NCBI RefSeq assembly: GCF_038592985.1
Contig: NZ_CP151951.1
Location: forward strand, 3,401,001-3,465,000
Reading direction: 5' to 3'
DNA length: 64,000 nucleotides
From: Paenibacillus sp. FSL R10-2782
Lineage (GTDB): Bacteria > Bacillota > Bacilli > Paenibacillales > Paenibacillaceae
A model generated the notes under the pieces. That model was given only the letters and a program-made list of their open reading frames with translations, had not been told where the DNA came from and ran no database searches. Every line of letters begins with the position of its first letter. The stretch's first letter is position 1. Below are positions 37,680 to 46,986 of the stretch, piece after piece. Both the position numbers and the translations under genes were made by a program.

Positions 37680-39629
37680 TTAATACAGTTTATGTTTGAC
37701 AATAATTTGAGCAAAATCCCCGTAGGTTTTGCATTCCAGCATTTGCTGGATAATATCGGAGTCGTCGACTAGCCCCATCAGATGCTTATACATTTTCGCC
37801 GGAGGCTCGTCGCCATTTTTGTTAATACTGAGCAGGCAGACGAATTGCACGGGCTTACCGGACCAATCTATGGGAGATTTCAGTGTACAGACCGCCCATA
37901 CCGTCCGGTTGCTTTGCGGAATAATGGGATGAGGAATGGCTACCAGATTTCCGTAAGCCGTAGGAGCAGCATTTTCCCTTTCCAGCACCAATCCGATGAA
38001 TCCCTCGGAAGAGCGGATCAATCCGGAAGCATGCATTCTTTCTCCCAAAAAAGTAATAATCTCTTCTTTTGTAGTGAAGTTCTGTCTCAGAAATACAAGC
38101 TCTTCCATAATGTAGCGGAAAGTAAATTCGCCTTCATCCGTCAGCAGCTCTTCAATCTTATCAATGTCACCGCCGCCAAGCAGAGTCTGAACTACCACGA
38201 CCGGAACGGATAATGTCTGCGGGATTGGAACTGTGCTTACCACAAAATCAATGCCATGCAAAGGAACCTGCTGCAACTTGTAATACTCGGTCGTGCCAGC
38301 AACCTCAAGCCTTTCACCGAACTTGCTACGTAACTTGTAATACAGCAAGCGGGCACTTCCAACACCCGAAGTGCATACGACAAGGCAGCGTTTAGGTCTG
38401 TTGTTCATCTGCTGCCTTTCCATGGCGGCCCCGATATGAATCGCCAAATAACCCATTTCCGTCTCTGGTATAGCCAAATTCAGTTTGCTCTCGATCAACT
38501 TGGCACCTATGACCCCCGCCTGAAAAGCCAAAGGATAATTATTCTTCACATGATCCAGCATCGGATTACGGATATTCATCCCATATTTTACGCGGTTTAG
38601 CGCCGATTTCAGATGAAGACATATGCCCATTAACAGTTCTTGATCCCGGCTTATATTCAGGTTAAAGTCCCTGTCAATTTCATCCAGCATTTCTCTACCA
38701 AGCTCATAAATTCCCCGATCCAAGAGCTTCTGAGGCCCCGCCTCTTCTGTCTGTTGCTCCGTAACTCCCTCAAACCACTTGTTCCCGGCCAGATGCATGG
38801 CGATATAAGCAACCTCATCCTCCGGAAAGGTCAAATCCATTTGCTTTTCAATGTGGCTAACAATATGTTCAGCGGCTCGAAATTCCTCGGTAGCCCGAAA
38901 ATCTTCCCTTTCATCGGAAAGCATCGCGACCCGGTTCCCATCGCGAATACGCTTGCAAGCTATAGCAATATGAATGGACAGGTTGTTGAAGGCAACATCC
39001 GACAAAGTGACCCCGTGGTTCTGGATTTGCTCCAGAATAATACCGCGAATGAGTGTCATTTCCCAAGGGGTAACCATTCTCGATGCGGCCTCCACGCCCC
39101 CAGTCCTTTCTTCTTCAGAACGGTTGACGATGAATTCAGACATGCAGAAACGTAAGCGAACCTCGTCGCCCCTCAGCTTGACACCGTAATTCGGGCGCTT
39201 ATCAATGCCGATTCCGTAAGCCTGTAGCATATGCTTAACCTCTTTGAAATCATTTTGTACGGTGGATTTGCTAATGTATAACTCATCCGCCAACTCTTCC
39301 AGCTTCAAATAATTTTCTGTAAGCAGGAGGCGCGAGATTAAATAACGCTGTCGGTATTCAGGAGAATTGGGATCATCCGGTTCGTTATACAGGAACAACT
39401 GCTGTAGGAGCGTACGAAAGCTGCGGTCGTCCGTGATTTTCAGTTCATACCCCCTTGAACGAACAGGTTGAATCGATGCTCCATGCTTGGCCAGAAATTC
39501 ATCCAGTTCTCTGATATCGCTACGTACGGTACGTGAAGTAACCTGGATCAACTTTGCCAGATGCTCGCTCTTGACAGGAGTGTCCGCAGCCAGCAAATGC
39601 TGTAGAATCGAAACCATTCGCGTATTCAT
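37680..39629 (-). CDS. PRD-type transcriptional regulator with PTS EIIB and EIIA domains (LicR/BglG family)
   Basis: A 649-residue activator. Two N-terminal helix-turn-helix domains (LLAADTPVKSEHLAKLIQVT, and LEELADELYISKSTVQNDFK) are followed by two PRD domains with conserved His (for example HIAIACKRIRDGN and AMHLAGNKW), a IIB-like domain with Cys in CTSGVGSARLLYY and a IIA-like C-terminal domain (GNLVAIPHPIIPQ). This is the LicR arrangement: DNA binding tuned by phosphorylation from HPr and from the cognate PTS. It precedes the PTS operon and most likely activates it. Confidence 0.95.
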   Translation of the reverse strand: MNTRMVSILQHLLAADTPVKSEHLAKLIQVTSRTVRSDIRELDEFLAKHGASIQPVRSRGYELKITDDRSFRTLLQQLFLYNEPDDPNSPEYRQRYLISRLLLTENYLKLEELADELYISKSTVQNDFKEVKHMLQAYGIGIDKRPNYGVKLRGDEVRLRFCMSEFIVNRSEEERTGGVEAASRMVTPWEMTLIRGIILEQIQNHGVTLSDVAFNNLSIHIAIACKRIRDGNRVAMLSDEREDFRATEEFRAAEHIVSHIEKQMDLTFPEDEVAYIAMHLAGNKWFEGVTEQQTEEAGPQKLLDRGIYELGREMLDEIDRDFNLNISRDQELLMGICLHLKSALNRVKYGMNIRNPMLDHVKNNYPLAFQAGVIGAKLIESKLNLAIPETEMGYLAIHIGAAMERQQMNNRPKRCLVVCTSGVGSARLLYYKLRSKFGERLEVAGTTEYYKLQQVPLHGIDFVVSTVPIPQTLSVPVVVVQTLLGGGDIDKIEELLTDEGEFTFRYIMEELVFLRQNFTTKEEIITFLGERMHASGLIRSSEGFIGLVLERENAAPTAYGNLVAIPHPIIPQSNRTVWAVCTLKSPIDWSGKPVQFVCLLSINKNGDEPPAKMYKHLMGLVDDSDIIQQMLECKTYGDFAQIIVKHKLY

Positions 39630-39671
39630 TCAAGGTGACCCCCCGTTCTTTTGTCCAAATCTATCCTCTAC

Positions 39672-40742
39672 TCAGGCCTGCTCGGTTAGCTTGCCTTTAG
39701 GTACGAAAGTGGCAGGAGCAGCACAGGAATTGCGCTCTACAAATTTCGTATCCACTGTGATTTTTGCTGTAACCTGCGTTCCCTGCTCAATAGAATCGGT
39801 CAGGAGATCGACAGCCAGAACGGCCATTCTTTCTTTTTCTACATGAATGGTTGTTAGCTCCGGCGTAACAATGACCGATTCCGTAATGTTGTCAAAGCCG
39901 ATAATTGAAGTATCCTGCGGCACCCGGATGCCAAGCTCGCTCATGGTCTTCATAGCGCTGATAGCAATATAGTCGCATTCGCAGAACCAGGCCGTTGGCA
40001 AAGTTTTCCCGCTCTCCAGATAAACGGTTAACTGCCGATTCAGATCCTCCTGCGAAGTAAGAATGGTTGGCGCTACAGCCAGCATTTGTGCCTCCGGAAT
40101 CTTCAGCCCCCGTTCCATGAGTGCCGACAAAAATCCGCGTTTACGTTCCTCAAAATTATGAATTCGTACATTTGAAGCAATATAACCGATTGAGGTATGA
40201 CCCATGTCGCATAAATAAGCTCCTGCCTGATAAGCACCCATAACATTATTAATCTGGATAAATTGTACGGAAAGCGTATCAAAGCAGGTATCCAGCACAA
40301 TCAGATTCGGCAGCTTGGCATGAATATCACTGATCTGCTCACGGGTCAGATTGGTTCCCAGAACAATGGTGCCTACGCTGCGTTTCTCCTCTGCAACCAT
40401 CTGGATATCCCTCTGGAAAAATTCTACGTCGACCGTCGAGAAGATCAACGAATACCCTTTTTGTCGGCAACGTTCCTCAATAAACTGGATTAATTCTTTA
40501 AAAAATGGCTGCTGATAGTATTCCTCAAGGACAATACCCGAATTTGTACACACGAGAAAAAGCAAGGACTTATCACTTCTTGAAGCCGTTATCGTCTTGC
40601 TTTTGGGACTGTATCCTGCCTCGTGGGCTACCTGGAGAATACGTTCACGCGTATCCGGGCCAATACCCGGCTTGCCGCTGAAGGCCAGTGAAACAGCTGA
40701 TTTGGATACGTTGGCCAACTTAGCGATGTCTTCCATTTTCAT
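39672..40742 (-). CDS. LacI family transcriptional regulator
   Basis: A 356-residue repressor. The N-terminal DNA-binding domain is MKMEDIAKLANVSKSAVSLA followed by the hinge helix; the remainder is a periplasmic-binding-protein-like effector domain (VLGTNLTREQISDIHAKLPN, SIIGFDNITES). It lies between the LicR-type gene and the divergent isomerase-transketolase-kinase operon, and two LacI-type operators stand in the intergenic region. Its effector is probably a sugar or sugar phosphate of that pathway. Confidence 0.95.
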   Translation of the reverse strand: MKMEDIAKLANVSKSAVSLAFSGKPGIGPDTRERILQVAHEAGYSPKSKTITASRSDKSLLFLVCTNSGIVLEEYYQQPFFKELIQFIEERCRQKGYSLIFSTVDVEFFQRDIQMVAEEKRSVGTIVLGTNLTREQISDIHAKLPNLIVLDTCFDTLSVQFIQINNVMGAYQAGAYLCDMGHTSIGYIASNVRIHNFEERKRGFLSALMERGLKIPEAQMLAVAPTILTSQEDLNRQLTVYLESGKTLPTAWFCECDYIAISAMKTMSELGIRVPQDTSIIGFDNITESVIVTPELTTIHVEKERMAVLAVDLLTDSIEQGTQVTAKITVDTKFVERNSCAAPATFVPKGKLTEQA

Positions 40743-40863
40743 GCCCTAATTCTCCATTCTAAATAAGATGAACACAGCAGTGAAGTGAATAAGTGAAGTT
40801 TACATCGAATTGAGATGCGATGCAATGATTAGCTGAATTTATTTATATTTGTTTAGTTATTTG

Positions 40864-40883
40864 TTTAGATTTTCGCAACTAAA
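40864..40883. promoter_or_regulatory. candidate LacI-family operator 1
   Basis: TTTAGATTTTCGCAACTAAA: outer TTTAG/CTAAA arms with a central CG, as usual for LacI-family operators. It lies just upstream of the -35 box of the divergent operon. Centre to centre, operator 2 is about 93 bases away. Confidence 0.55.
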
Positions 40884-40900
40884 TATCACCGAATAATTCA

Positions 40901-40929
40901 TTGACACCGTTTTAATTCGATGTTACTAT
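40901..40929 (+). promoter_or_regulatory. sigma-A type promoter of the isomerase-transketolase-kinase operon
   Basis: TTGACA at 40901-40906, a 17-base spacer, and TACTAT at 40924-40929: near-consensus and correctly spaced. The predicted start of transcription is near 40936, about 120 bases before the first gene. Confidence 0.75.
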
Positions 40930-40956
40930 GGCCTCGACATAGAAATAGTCATTGAA

Positions 40957-40975
40957 TTTAGTTTTTAAAACTAAA
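40957..40975. promoter_or_regulatory. candidate LacI-family operator 2
   Basis: A perfect inverted repeat TTTAGTTTT-T-AAAACTAAA (9+1+9), placed about 20 bases after the predicted transcription start. A further GTTTAG half-site follows at about 40990. Confidence 0.65.
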
Positions 40976-41054
40976 CTAATTTAATTTTGTTTAGTTTATT
41001 TATTCTATTTTGTTCAGCAAATGTTGATTATTCAAGTACAGAGGAGACATGATC

Positions 41055-42518
41055 ATGAAGAAATTAAAGTTGGGTTATGCTCCGACGCGCCGATTTACGT
41101 TCAGCGCCGACGATGCCTTTAAGTACAAAGTGGAAATTCGCAAGAAAATTGAGAGCTTTGGCATGGATATCGACATTGTAGACCTGGAGGGCCTTAATGA
41201 GGAAGGCTTGCTGTATGACGACCATATAAACGCGGATTTAATTGCAAAGCGATTCAAAGAGGAAGAAGTCGACGCAGTTTTTTTCCCACATTGCAACTTT
41301 GGTACAGAAGATACTGTAGCTCGTGTAGGCAAGGCGCTCGGCAAGCCTGTCCTGCTGTGGGGACCGCGAGATGAAGCGCCGCTTGCGGACGGCATGCGTC
41401 TTCGCGACACCCAATGCGGTATTTTCGCCACAGGTAAAGTGCTGCGAAGATTCAACGTTCCCTTTACCTATGTAACGAACAGTTGGGTGAATGATCCGGT
41501 TTTCGAAAGAGGCTTTACCAACTTTGTGGCTGCCGCCAACGTCGTGCGCCAATTCAAGAGCTTACGCATTCTCCAGATTGGCCCACGCCCTGCTTCGTTC
41601 TGGACGATGATGTGCAATGAAGGCGAACTGCTGGAACGCTTCGGTATTGAGATTCACCCTATTACCATTGTCGACATTCAGCTTAGAACCAAAAAAATCG
41701 CCTCCAGCAATAGCTCCGAGCTTCTGGAAACGATGGATTACATTAAAGAAAAACTCGATTACAGTGAAGTGACCGAAGATGACGTAAGACGGATAGCTGC
41801 TTTAAAGGTCGCCATGAAATCCTTCGCCCGTGAGACGGGAAGCAGCGCTATCGCAATCCAGTGCTGGTCCTCTTTGCAGGATGCCATATCCATTATGCCG
41901 TGTCTGGCCAACGCAATCCTGACTGACGAACAAATTCCGGTTACTTGTGAAACAGATATCCATGGAGCCATTACTTCCATTATGGTGCAGGCTGCCTCCA
42001 TGAACACAATGCCAACCTTCTTCGCAGATATTACTGTTCGACATCCTGAGAATGATAACGGCGAACTTCTCTTCCACTGTGGCAATTTCCCGGTCTCGCT
42101 CTCTGTAGAGAACAAACCGAAGTTACGCAAGCATTTTCTCTTCGACGACCATTCTCCCGGAACGCATGAAGGCGAAATCCGCGGTGGCGGTATGACCATT
42201 GCCCGATTTGACGGCGACCACGGTGAGTACTCCATGTTCCTCGGGCGTGCCCGGGGTATTGAAGGTCCTTATACCCGCGGCTCCTACGTATGGGTGGAAG
42301 TAAACGATTGGCCGCTGTGGGAGGAAAAACTCGTAAAAGGGCCTTACGTCCATCATTCCGTAGGTATCCACGCCAATGTGATCCCGGCCATTTATGAGGC
42401 CTGCAATTATATACCCGGCCTGACGCCTGATCCGGTCGATCCCACAGAACAGGAAATTCAAAGCTGGCTTAGAGGATCCGATCTCGCCCGTAATAAGCGC
42501 CCGAACCTTCACGTTTGA
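41055..42518 (+). CDS. sugar isomerase of the L-fucose/L-arabinose isomerase fold
   Basis: A 487-residue metal-dependent aldose-ketose isomerase. The first two domains contain VDAVFFPHCNFGTEDTVARV and the active-site acids occur in VTCETDIHGAI (Glu about 299) and FFADITVRH (Asp about 325), with a C-terminal His in HHSVGIHANVIPA. It differs enough from FucI and AraA that the substrate is open. GAGGAGAC sets the start at 41055; an ATG two codons earlier is too close to it. First gene of the operon with a split transketolase and an FGGY kinase, so its product is a ketose that is phosphorylated next; D-apiose to apulose is proposed from context. Confidence 0.85.
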   Translation: MKKLKLGYAPTRRFTFSADDAFKYKVEIRKKIESFGMDIDIVDLEGLNEEGLLYDDHINADLIAKRFKEEEVDAVFFPHCNFGTEDTVARVGKALGKPVLLWGPRDEAPLADGMRLRDTQCGIFATGKVLRRFNVPFTYVTNSWVNDPVFERGFTNFVAAANVVRQFKSLRILQIGPRPASFWTMMCNEGELLERFGIEIHPITIVDIQLRTKKIASSNSSELLETMDYIKEKLDYSEVTEDDVRRIAALKVAMKSFARETGSSAIAIQCWSSLQDAISIMPCLANAILTDEQIPVTCETDIHGAITSIMVQAASMNTMPTFFADITVRHPENDNGELLFHCGNFPVSLSVENKPKLRKHFLFDDHSPGTHEGEIRGGGMTIARFDGDHGEYSMFLGRARGIEGPYTRGSYVWVEVNDWPLWEEKLVKGPYVHHSVGIHANVIPAIYEACNYIPGLTPDPVDPTEQEIQSWLRGSDLARNKRPNLHV

Positions 42519-42572
42519 GACGTCTAAAGCGATAAAGCCCATCCCTATAATATCTATCTTGAGGAGGACATT

Positions 42573-43418
42573 ATGGAAATCCAGGAACTGAAAGTCAAAG
42601 CCGCACAAATCCGCATGGACCTGCTAACCATCATTCACCGCGCCAAAACGGGACATACGGGGGGATCGCTGAGCAATACAGACATTTTAACGGCTTTATA
42701 TTATGAAATCATGAACGTTGACCCTTCTAATCCAAAATGGGATGACCGTGATCGCTTTATCGCCAGCAAAGGGCATTCCGTAGAATCTCTATGGTGTATT
42801 CTGGCCGACCGGGGCTTTTTCCCAAAAGAAGAGCTGGAGACCTATAGCCAGTTCGGTACCCGACTCATTGGCCACCCGAACAACAAGGTTCCAGGGATTG
42901 AAATGAACACCGGGGCCCTCGGCCACGGTCTGCCCATTTCCGTAGGCATGGCACTAGCTGCCAAGCGGGATGACCGTCCTTACCGTGTATTTTGTCTAAT
43001 GGGAGACGGCGAACAGGCCGAAGGCTCCAACTGGGAAGCCGCTATGGCAGGCTCTCATTATAAGCTGGATAACCTGATCGGCATTATCGACCGCAACCGA
43101 CTCCAGATCAGCGGTTCTACCGAAGAAGTCATGGGACTGGAGCCGCTGGAAGAGAAGTGGACTGCCTTCGGCTGGAACGTCGTCTCTATCAACGGCAACA
43201 ATATGGAAGAATTACTTAAGGCATTCAGGTCCGTCCCTGAAGTAGCGGGAAAGCCAACGTTAATTATGGCCAATACCACCAAGGGCAAAGGCGTATCGTT
43301 CGCCGAAAATGTCCCGGCATGGCACCACCATGTGCCTAATGATAAAGAGTTGGAGCTGGCTCTCACAGAGCTAAAGGCAACAATCGAAGAATTGACGCAG
43401 AAAGGGCAGGTGCATTAA
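42573..43418 (+). CDS. transketolase, N-terminal subunit
   Basis: A 281-residue subunit with the thiamine diphosphate domain: GHTGGSLSNTDILTALYYE, GIEMNTGALGHGLPISVGMA and the pyrophosphate/Mg motif MGDGEQAEGSNWEAA ending in an Asn. The pyrimidine domain is on the next gene, two bases downstream. Split transketolases of this size occur in sugar pathways such as D-apiose catabolism, where the pair moves a two-carbon-containing unit of apulose 4-phosphate to glyceraldehyde 3-phosphate. That assignment is inferred. Confidence 0.93.
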   Translation: MEIQELKVKAAQIRMDLLTIIHRAKTGHTGGSLSNTDILTALYYEIMNVDPSNPKWDDRDRFIASKGHSVESLWCILADRGFFPKEELETYSQFGTRLIGHPNNKVPGIEMNTGALGHGLPISVGMALAAKRDDRPYRVFCLMGDGEQAEGSNWEAAMAGSHYKLDNLIGIIDRNRLQISGSTEEVMGLEPLEEKWTAFGWNVVSINGNNMEELLKAFRSVPEVAGKPTLIMANTTKGKGVSFAENVPAWHHHVPNDKELELALTELKATIEELTQKGQVH

Positions 43419-43420
43419 GC

Positions 43421-44356
43421 ATGAATAAAATTCCTAATCGCCAAGTAATCTGTGACACACTGCTGGAGTTGGCCAAAGACGACCGTGATATCATGGTACT
43501 GGCCAGCGATTCGCGTGGTTCTGCTGCAATGGCTCCCTTTGCCAATACATTCCCGGAGCAGTTCGTCGAGGTCGGCATTGCCGAACAGAATATCGTAGGC
43601 ATGTCTGCAGGCCTAGCCCACAGCGGCAAAAAACCGTTTGTGACTTCACCAGCCTGCTTCCTCAGTATGCGCAGTATTGAACAAGTCAAAGTTGACATTG
43701 CTTATTCGCGGACAAATGTGAAGCTCATCGGCATTAGCGGAGGGGTCAGCTACGGGGCGCTTGGCATGTCACACCACTCCGTGCAAGATATCGCAGTAGC
43801 CCGGGCAATTCCGGGACTGGCGATTGTCCTGCCTGCTGATCGTCACGAAACGAAGAAACTGACCGAAGCGCTTGTAAAATATGACGGCGGCGTATACGTG
43901 CGAATCGGGCGTAATCCCGTTGAGGACGTTTACGAAACCGATGATTACCCATTCGAAATAGGCAAAGCTATAACTGTGAGAGAAGGCAAAGACGTTACAA
44001 TTATTGGTGTCGGTGAAACCGTGCGAATCGCACTCGATGCCGCCAAGGCACTCAACGACGAAGGCATATCCGCCCGGGTAATCAATATGCATACAATCAA
44101 GCCGCTGGATGAAGAGGCGATCATTACCGCTGCACGTGAAACTGGACGCATCATTACCGTTGAGGAACATAGCATTTACGGCGGTCTCGGCGCAGCCGTG
44201 GCAGAAATTGTTGTGCAGAATCACCCGGTTCCTATGAGAGTGCTCGGCATCCCGGATGAGCCGGCGATTGCCGGTAAATCGGCGGAAGTTTTCCACCACT
44301 ACGGCATTACGGGTGACAATATCAAACAAATTGCATTCGAATTGATTAATAAGTAG
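43421..44356 (+). CDS. transketolase, C-terminal subunit
   Basis: A 311-residue subunit with the pyrimidine-binding domain (FVEVGIAEQNIVGMSAGLAH, where the Glu activates the cofactor), the middle domain SYGALGMSHHSVQDIAVARA, and the C-terminal transketolase domain. It starts two bases after the stop of the N-terminal subunit, so the two are made together. Together they equal one full transketolase. Confidence 0.93.
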   Translation: MNKIPNRQVICDTLLELAKDDRDIMVLASDSRGSAAMAPFANTFPEQFVEVGIAEQNIVGMSAGLAHSGKKPFVTSPACFLSMRSIEQVKVDIAYSRTNVKLIGISGGVSYGALGMSHHSVQDIAVARAIPGLAIVLPADRHETKKLTEALVKYDGGVYVRIGRNPVEDVYETDDYPFEIGKAITVREGKDVTIIGVGETVRIALDAAKALNDEGISARVINMHTIKPLDEEAIITAARETGRIITVEEHSIYGGLGAAVAEIVVQNHPVPMRVLGIPDEPAIAGKSAEVFHHYGITGDNIKQIAFELINK

Positions 44357-44368
44357 AGGGCGAAGCAT

Positions 44369-45886
44369 ATGGAGCACAATCAACAATATATATTGGCCAT
44401 CGACCAGAGTACTTCAGGCACCAAAGCACTCCTTGTAGACCATCAGGGTGCAGTAATCGCCCGCAGCGGGATGGAGCATAAGCAATATTACCCCCATCCC
44501 GGCTGGGTAGAGCATGATCCGCTCGAAATTTATGAAAATGTCAAAATAACGGCCCGCAGCGTATTGGAGCAAGCATGCGTCCACCCGTCCGCACTAGCTG
44601 CGCTGACAATCACCAATCAACGCGAAACGGCACTGGTGTGGGATAAGACGACTGGTCAGCCAATATATAATGCTATTGTCTGGCAATGCCAGCGTACGGC
44701 GGACCTGTGCGCCGAGCTGAAGCAAGCTGGCCACGAAAGCACTATCCACGCCAAAACAGGGCTTATGCTTGACCCTTATTTCTCCGCTGCCAAGTTCAAG
44801 TGGATCATTGAACATGCGGAAGGAGCTGCCTACCTGCTGGCTGAAGGGAGGCTACTTGCAGGGAACATGGACAGTTGGCTAGTCTGGAAGCTTACCGGCG
44901 GCAAAAAACATGCAACCGACTATACAAATGCCAGCCGTACATCGCTGTTCAATATCCACACGCTGGAGTGGGATGAAGAGCTTGCTCAGTTGTTTTCCGT
45001 TCCTTCTTCCCTGCTGCCCGAGGTTAAACCATCCGACGCTATTTTCGGATATACGGCAGATTGCGACCTTTTCAATGAGAAAATACCGATTTCGGGCGTC
45101 ATTGGGGATTCACAAGGGGCGTTGTATGGGCATCTGTGTTTCAAGCCCGGAACAGCCAAAGCAACCTTTGGCACGGGCACCTCTGTATTAATGAACGTAG
45201 GGAATCATCCGGTGGATGGCGGTGACGGACTTGTAACCGCTATCGCCTGGGGGGCCGGCGGAACTGTTACGTATGCACTTGAAGCCATCATCCGGACAAC
45301 AGGTGATAGCATCAAATGGACGCAGGACAACTTAGGACTGTTCTCTACCTTTGAGGAAATGCAGCGCTTAGTCGAAAGCGTTCCTGCAAACGATGGCGTC
45401 TATCTTGTGCCTGCCTTTGTCGGAATGGGCGCTCCCTATTGGAATCCCTACGCCCGGGCGGCAATTATCGGTATGAACCGTGGAACTGGCAAAGGACACA
45501 TTGTCCGGGCTGCGTTGGAGAGCATCGCTTACCAAGTACGGGATGCTATAGAGTTTATTCAGGAACAGTCCGGGATTGAGTTGGTCGGTCTGCGCACGGA
45601 CGGTGGGGCTTCCTCCAACACTTGGCTGATGCAATTTCAGGCCGATATTCTGGGCAACCTTGTGAGCCGATCCACATGTGCCGAGCTGTCGGCCATGGGT
45701 TCAGTCTATCTCGGTGGGCTCGGCACAGGCTTTTGGTCCGATCCAGATCAAATCGCTTCCAATCTTAAAATGTATGAAGCATATGAACCAAAGATGGATG
45801 ACGCTACCAGAGAGAAATATTATACTGGCTGGCAGCGGGCTGTTCAATCTGTAGTGCAACAACAGCATGAATCTCCCGTTTTATAA
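44369..45886 (+). CDS. FGGY family carbohydrate kinase
   Basis: A 505-residue two-domain sugar kinase. IDQSTSGTKALLVDHQG is the N-terminal ATPase phosphate loop, TITNQRETALVWD is a glycerol-kinase-like signature, and LRTDGGASSNTWLMQFQADI holds the adenosine motif. Close in layout to glycerol kinase and to kinases of uncommon ketoses. As the fourth gene after an isomerase and a split transketolase, it most likely phosphorylates the ketose made by the isomerase (apulose in the proposed pathway). It begins 12 bases after the transketolase stop. Confidence 0.93.
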   Translation: MEHNQQYILAIDQSTSGTKALLVDHQGAVIARSGMEHKQYYPHPGWVEHDPLEIYENVKITARSVLEQACVHPSALAALTITNQRETALVWDKTTGQPIYNAIVWQCQRTADLCAELKQAGHESTIHAKTGLMLDPYFSAAKFKWIIEHAEGAAYLLAEGRLLAGNMDSWLVWKLTGGKKHATDYTNASRTSLFNIHTLEWDEELAQLFSVPSSLLPEVKPSDAIFGYTADCDLFNEKIPISGVIGDSQGALYGHLCFKPGTAKATFGTGTSVLMNVGNHPVDGGDGLVTAIAWGAGGTVTYALEAIIRTTGDSIKWTQDNLGLFSTFEEMQRLVESVPANDGVYLVPAFVGMGAPYWNPYARAAIIGMNRGTGKGHIVRAALESIAYQVRDAIEFIQEQSGIELVGLRTDGGASSNTWLMQFQADILGNLVSRSTCAELSAMGSVYLGGLGTGFWSDPDQIASNLKMYEAYEPKMDDATREKYYTGWQRAVQSVVQQQHESPVL

Positions 45887-45935
45887 ATAATCTCTATACT
45901 TCATTCCTCATATCTCCCCAAAACAAACCATACAA

Positions 45936-45966
45936 AAGGGCCCTTGCTTTTGCAAAGGCCCTGTTA
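45936..45966. terminator. bidirectional terminator
   Basis: AGGGCCCTTGC and GCAAAGGCCCT form a stem with one mismatch and a short loop between the convergent kinase and LysR genes. Confidence 0.8.
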
Positions 45967-45971
45967 TTAAA

Positions 45972-46850
45972 TTACTCACTCGAACGATATAACTGACTCA
46001 ACACTTTTACAAATTCACGGGCTGCCGGGGTCGCTTCATCAAAGGAATGCACGATAATTCCGATATCCCGCGTAATCCGGGGAATAATCTCTTTAACGAT
46101 TAGTGAATGGGACACCGAGGAAAGCGTAAATTTCGATATAATGCCGATGCCCAGCTTTTTTTGGACCATATGGACTAATGTTTCGGCCGTTTGGACCGTG
46201 AGACTCTCCTGGAAAGGAATTTGCTGCTCATGCAAGGTGTTTAATACAGCAGATTCATGTCCTCCTTTACAGAAGATAAGCTCGTTCCTGTTCTGTTCCA
46301 GTGAAACCTCATGTTCTGCTTGCAATGGATGATTCTCCGGTATGATCGCAACCATGGAATCGTGTTCAAGAATATGGACGTCATAATGATCGAATGGAGA
46401 AGCTACTATTCCAATTTCAACAGTGCGATCCTCCACCCATTGTTTAATTTGATTCGAGTTTCCTTCCATCAGTTCAATGGTGACTTCCGGATATTGGGAG
46501 CGGAATAAGCAGATCGCTTCTGGAAGCAAGTTCGTAGAGGCCGCCGGGAAGGAGCCTATTTTCACTTTACCGCGCAAAAGCTTATTCTCCTGGCACGCAA
46601 GCTGAACTATTTTATCTTCGATTTCCTTCATTTGTCTTGCCAGACTCAGCATTTCTTTTCCCACTTCGGTCAGTACAAGTCCATTCTGCTTGTCGCGAAT
46701 AAACAATTTTACCTGCAAAGTATTTTCAAATTGGATCAAAGCCTTGCTAACCGCAGGCTGGGAAATAAACAGCGCTTTAGCAGCCTCCGTCATATTCATT
46801 TTCTCCGCAACCTTCATAAACACTTCGAGATGATTCATATTCACAGACAT
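45972..46850 (-). CDS. LysR family transcriptional regulator
   Basis: A 292-residue regulator. The winged helix-turn-helix is MNHLEVFMKVAEKMNMTEAA, then LFISQPAVSKALIQFE; the co-inducer domain follows (VKIGSFPAASTNLLPEAICL). It is divergent from an MFS transporter with only 136 bases between, the classical arrangement for control of that transporter. A 7-2-7 inverted repeat lies just before its start. The ribosome site is weak; an in-frame ATG at 46838 is possible. Confidence 0.95.
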   Translation of the reverse strand: MSVNMNHLEVFMKVAEKMNMTEAAKALFISQPAVSKALIQFENTLQVKLFIRDKQNGLVLTEVGKEMLSLARQMKEIEDKIVQLACQENKLLRGKVKIGSFPAASTNLLPEAICLFRSQYPEVTIELMEGNSNQIKQWVEDRTVEIGIVASPFDHYDVHILEHDSMVAIIPENHPLQAEHEVSLEQNRNELIFCKGGHESAVLNTLHEQQIPFQESLTVQTAETLVHMVQKKLGIGIISKFTLSSVSHSLIVKEIIPRITRDIGIIVHSFDEATPAAREFVKVLSQLYRSSE

Positions 46851-46859
46851 ACACCCATC

Positions 46860-46875
46860 ATAACCACATGGTTAT
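46860..46875. promoter_or_regulatory. candidate LysR operator
   Basis: ATAACCA-CA-TGGTTAT, an inverted repeat with 7-base arms, nine bases before the LysR start in the divergent intergenic region. It may be the autoregulatory site. Confidence 0.45.
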
Positions 46876-46986
46876 CCCCTCTATGAAATAATAGTATTTC
46901 AGTTATATCAAAACATACCTTATGATAAAAAACAACTCCTGCTCCTTATGAGCAGATGTAATGCTTGATTAGAAGGGGATTGGAAT

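Noticed and set aside
37502..37699. 65-codon plus-strand frame upstream of the PTS operon
   Set aside because: It overlaps the terminator of the regulator gene and has no ribosome site.
43769..44386. 205-codon open frame on the minus strand
   Set aside because: Antisense to the transketolase C-terminal subunit; composition is not protein-like and it has no ribosome site.
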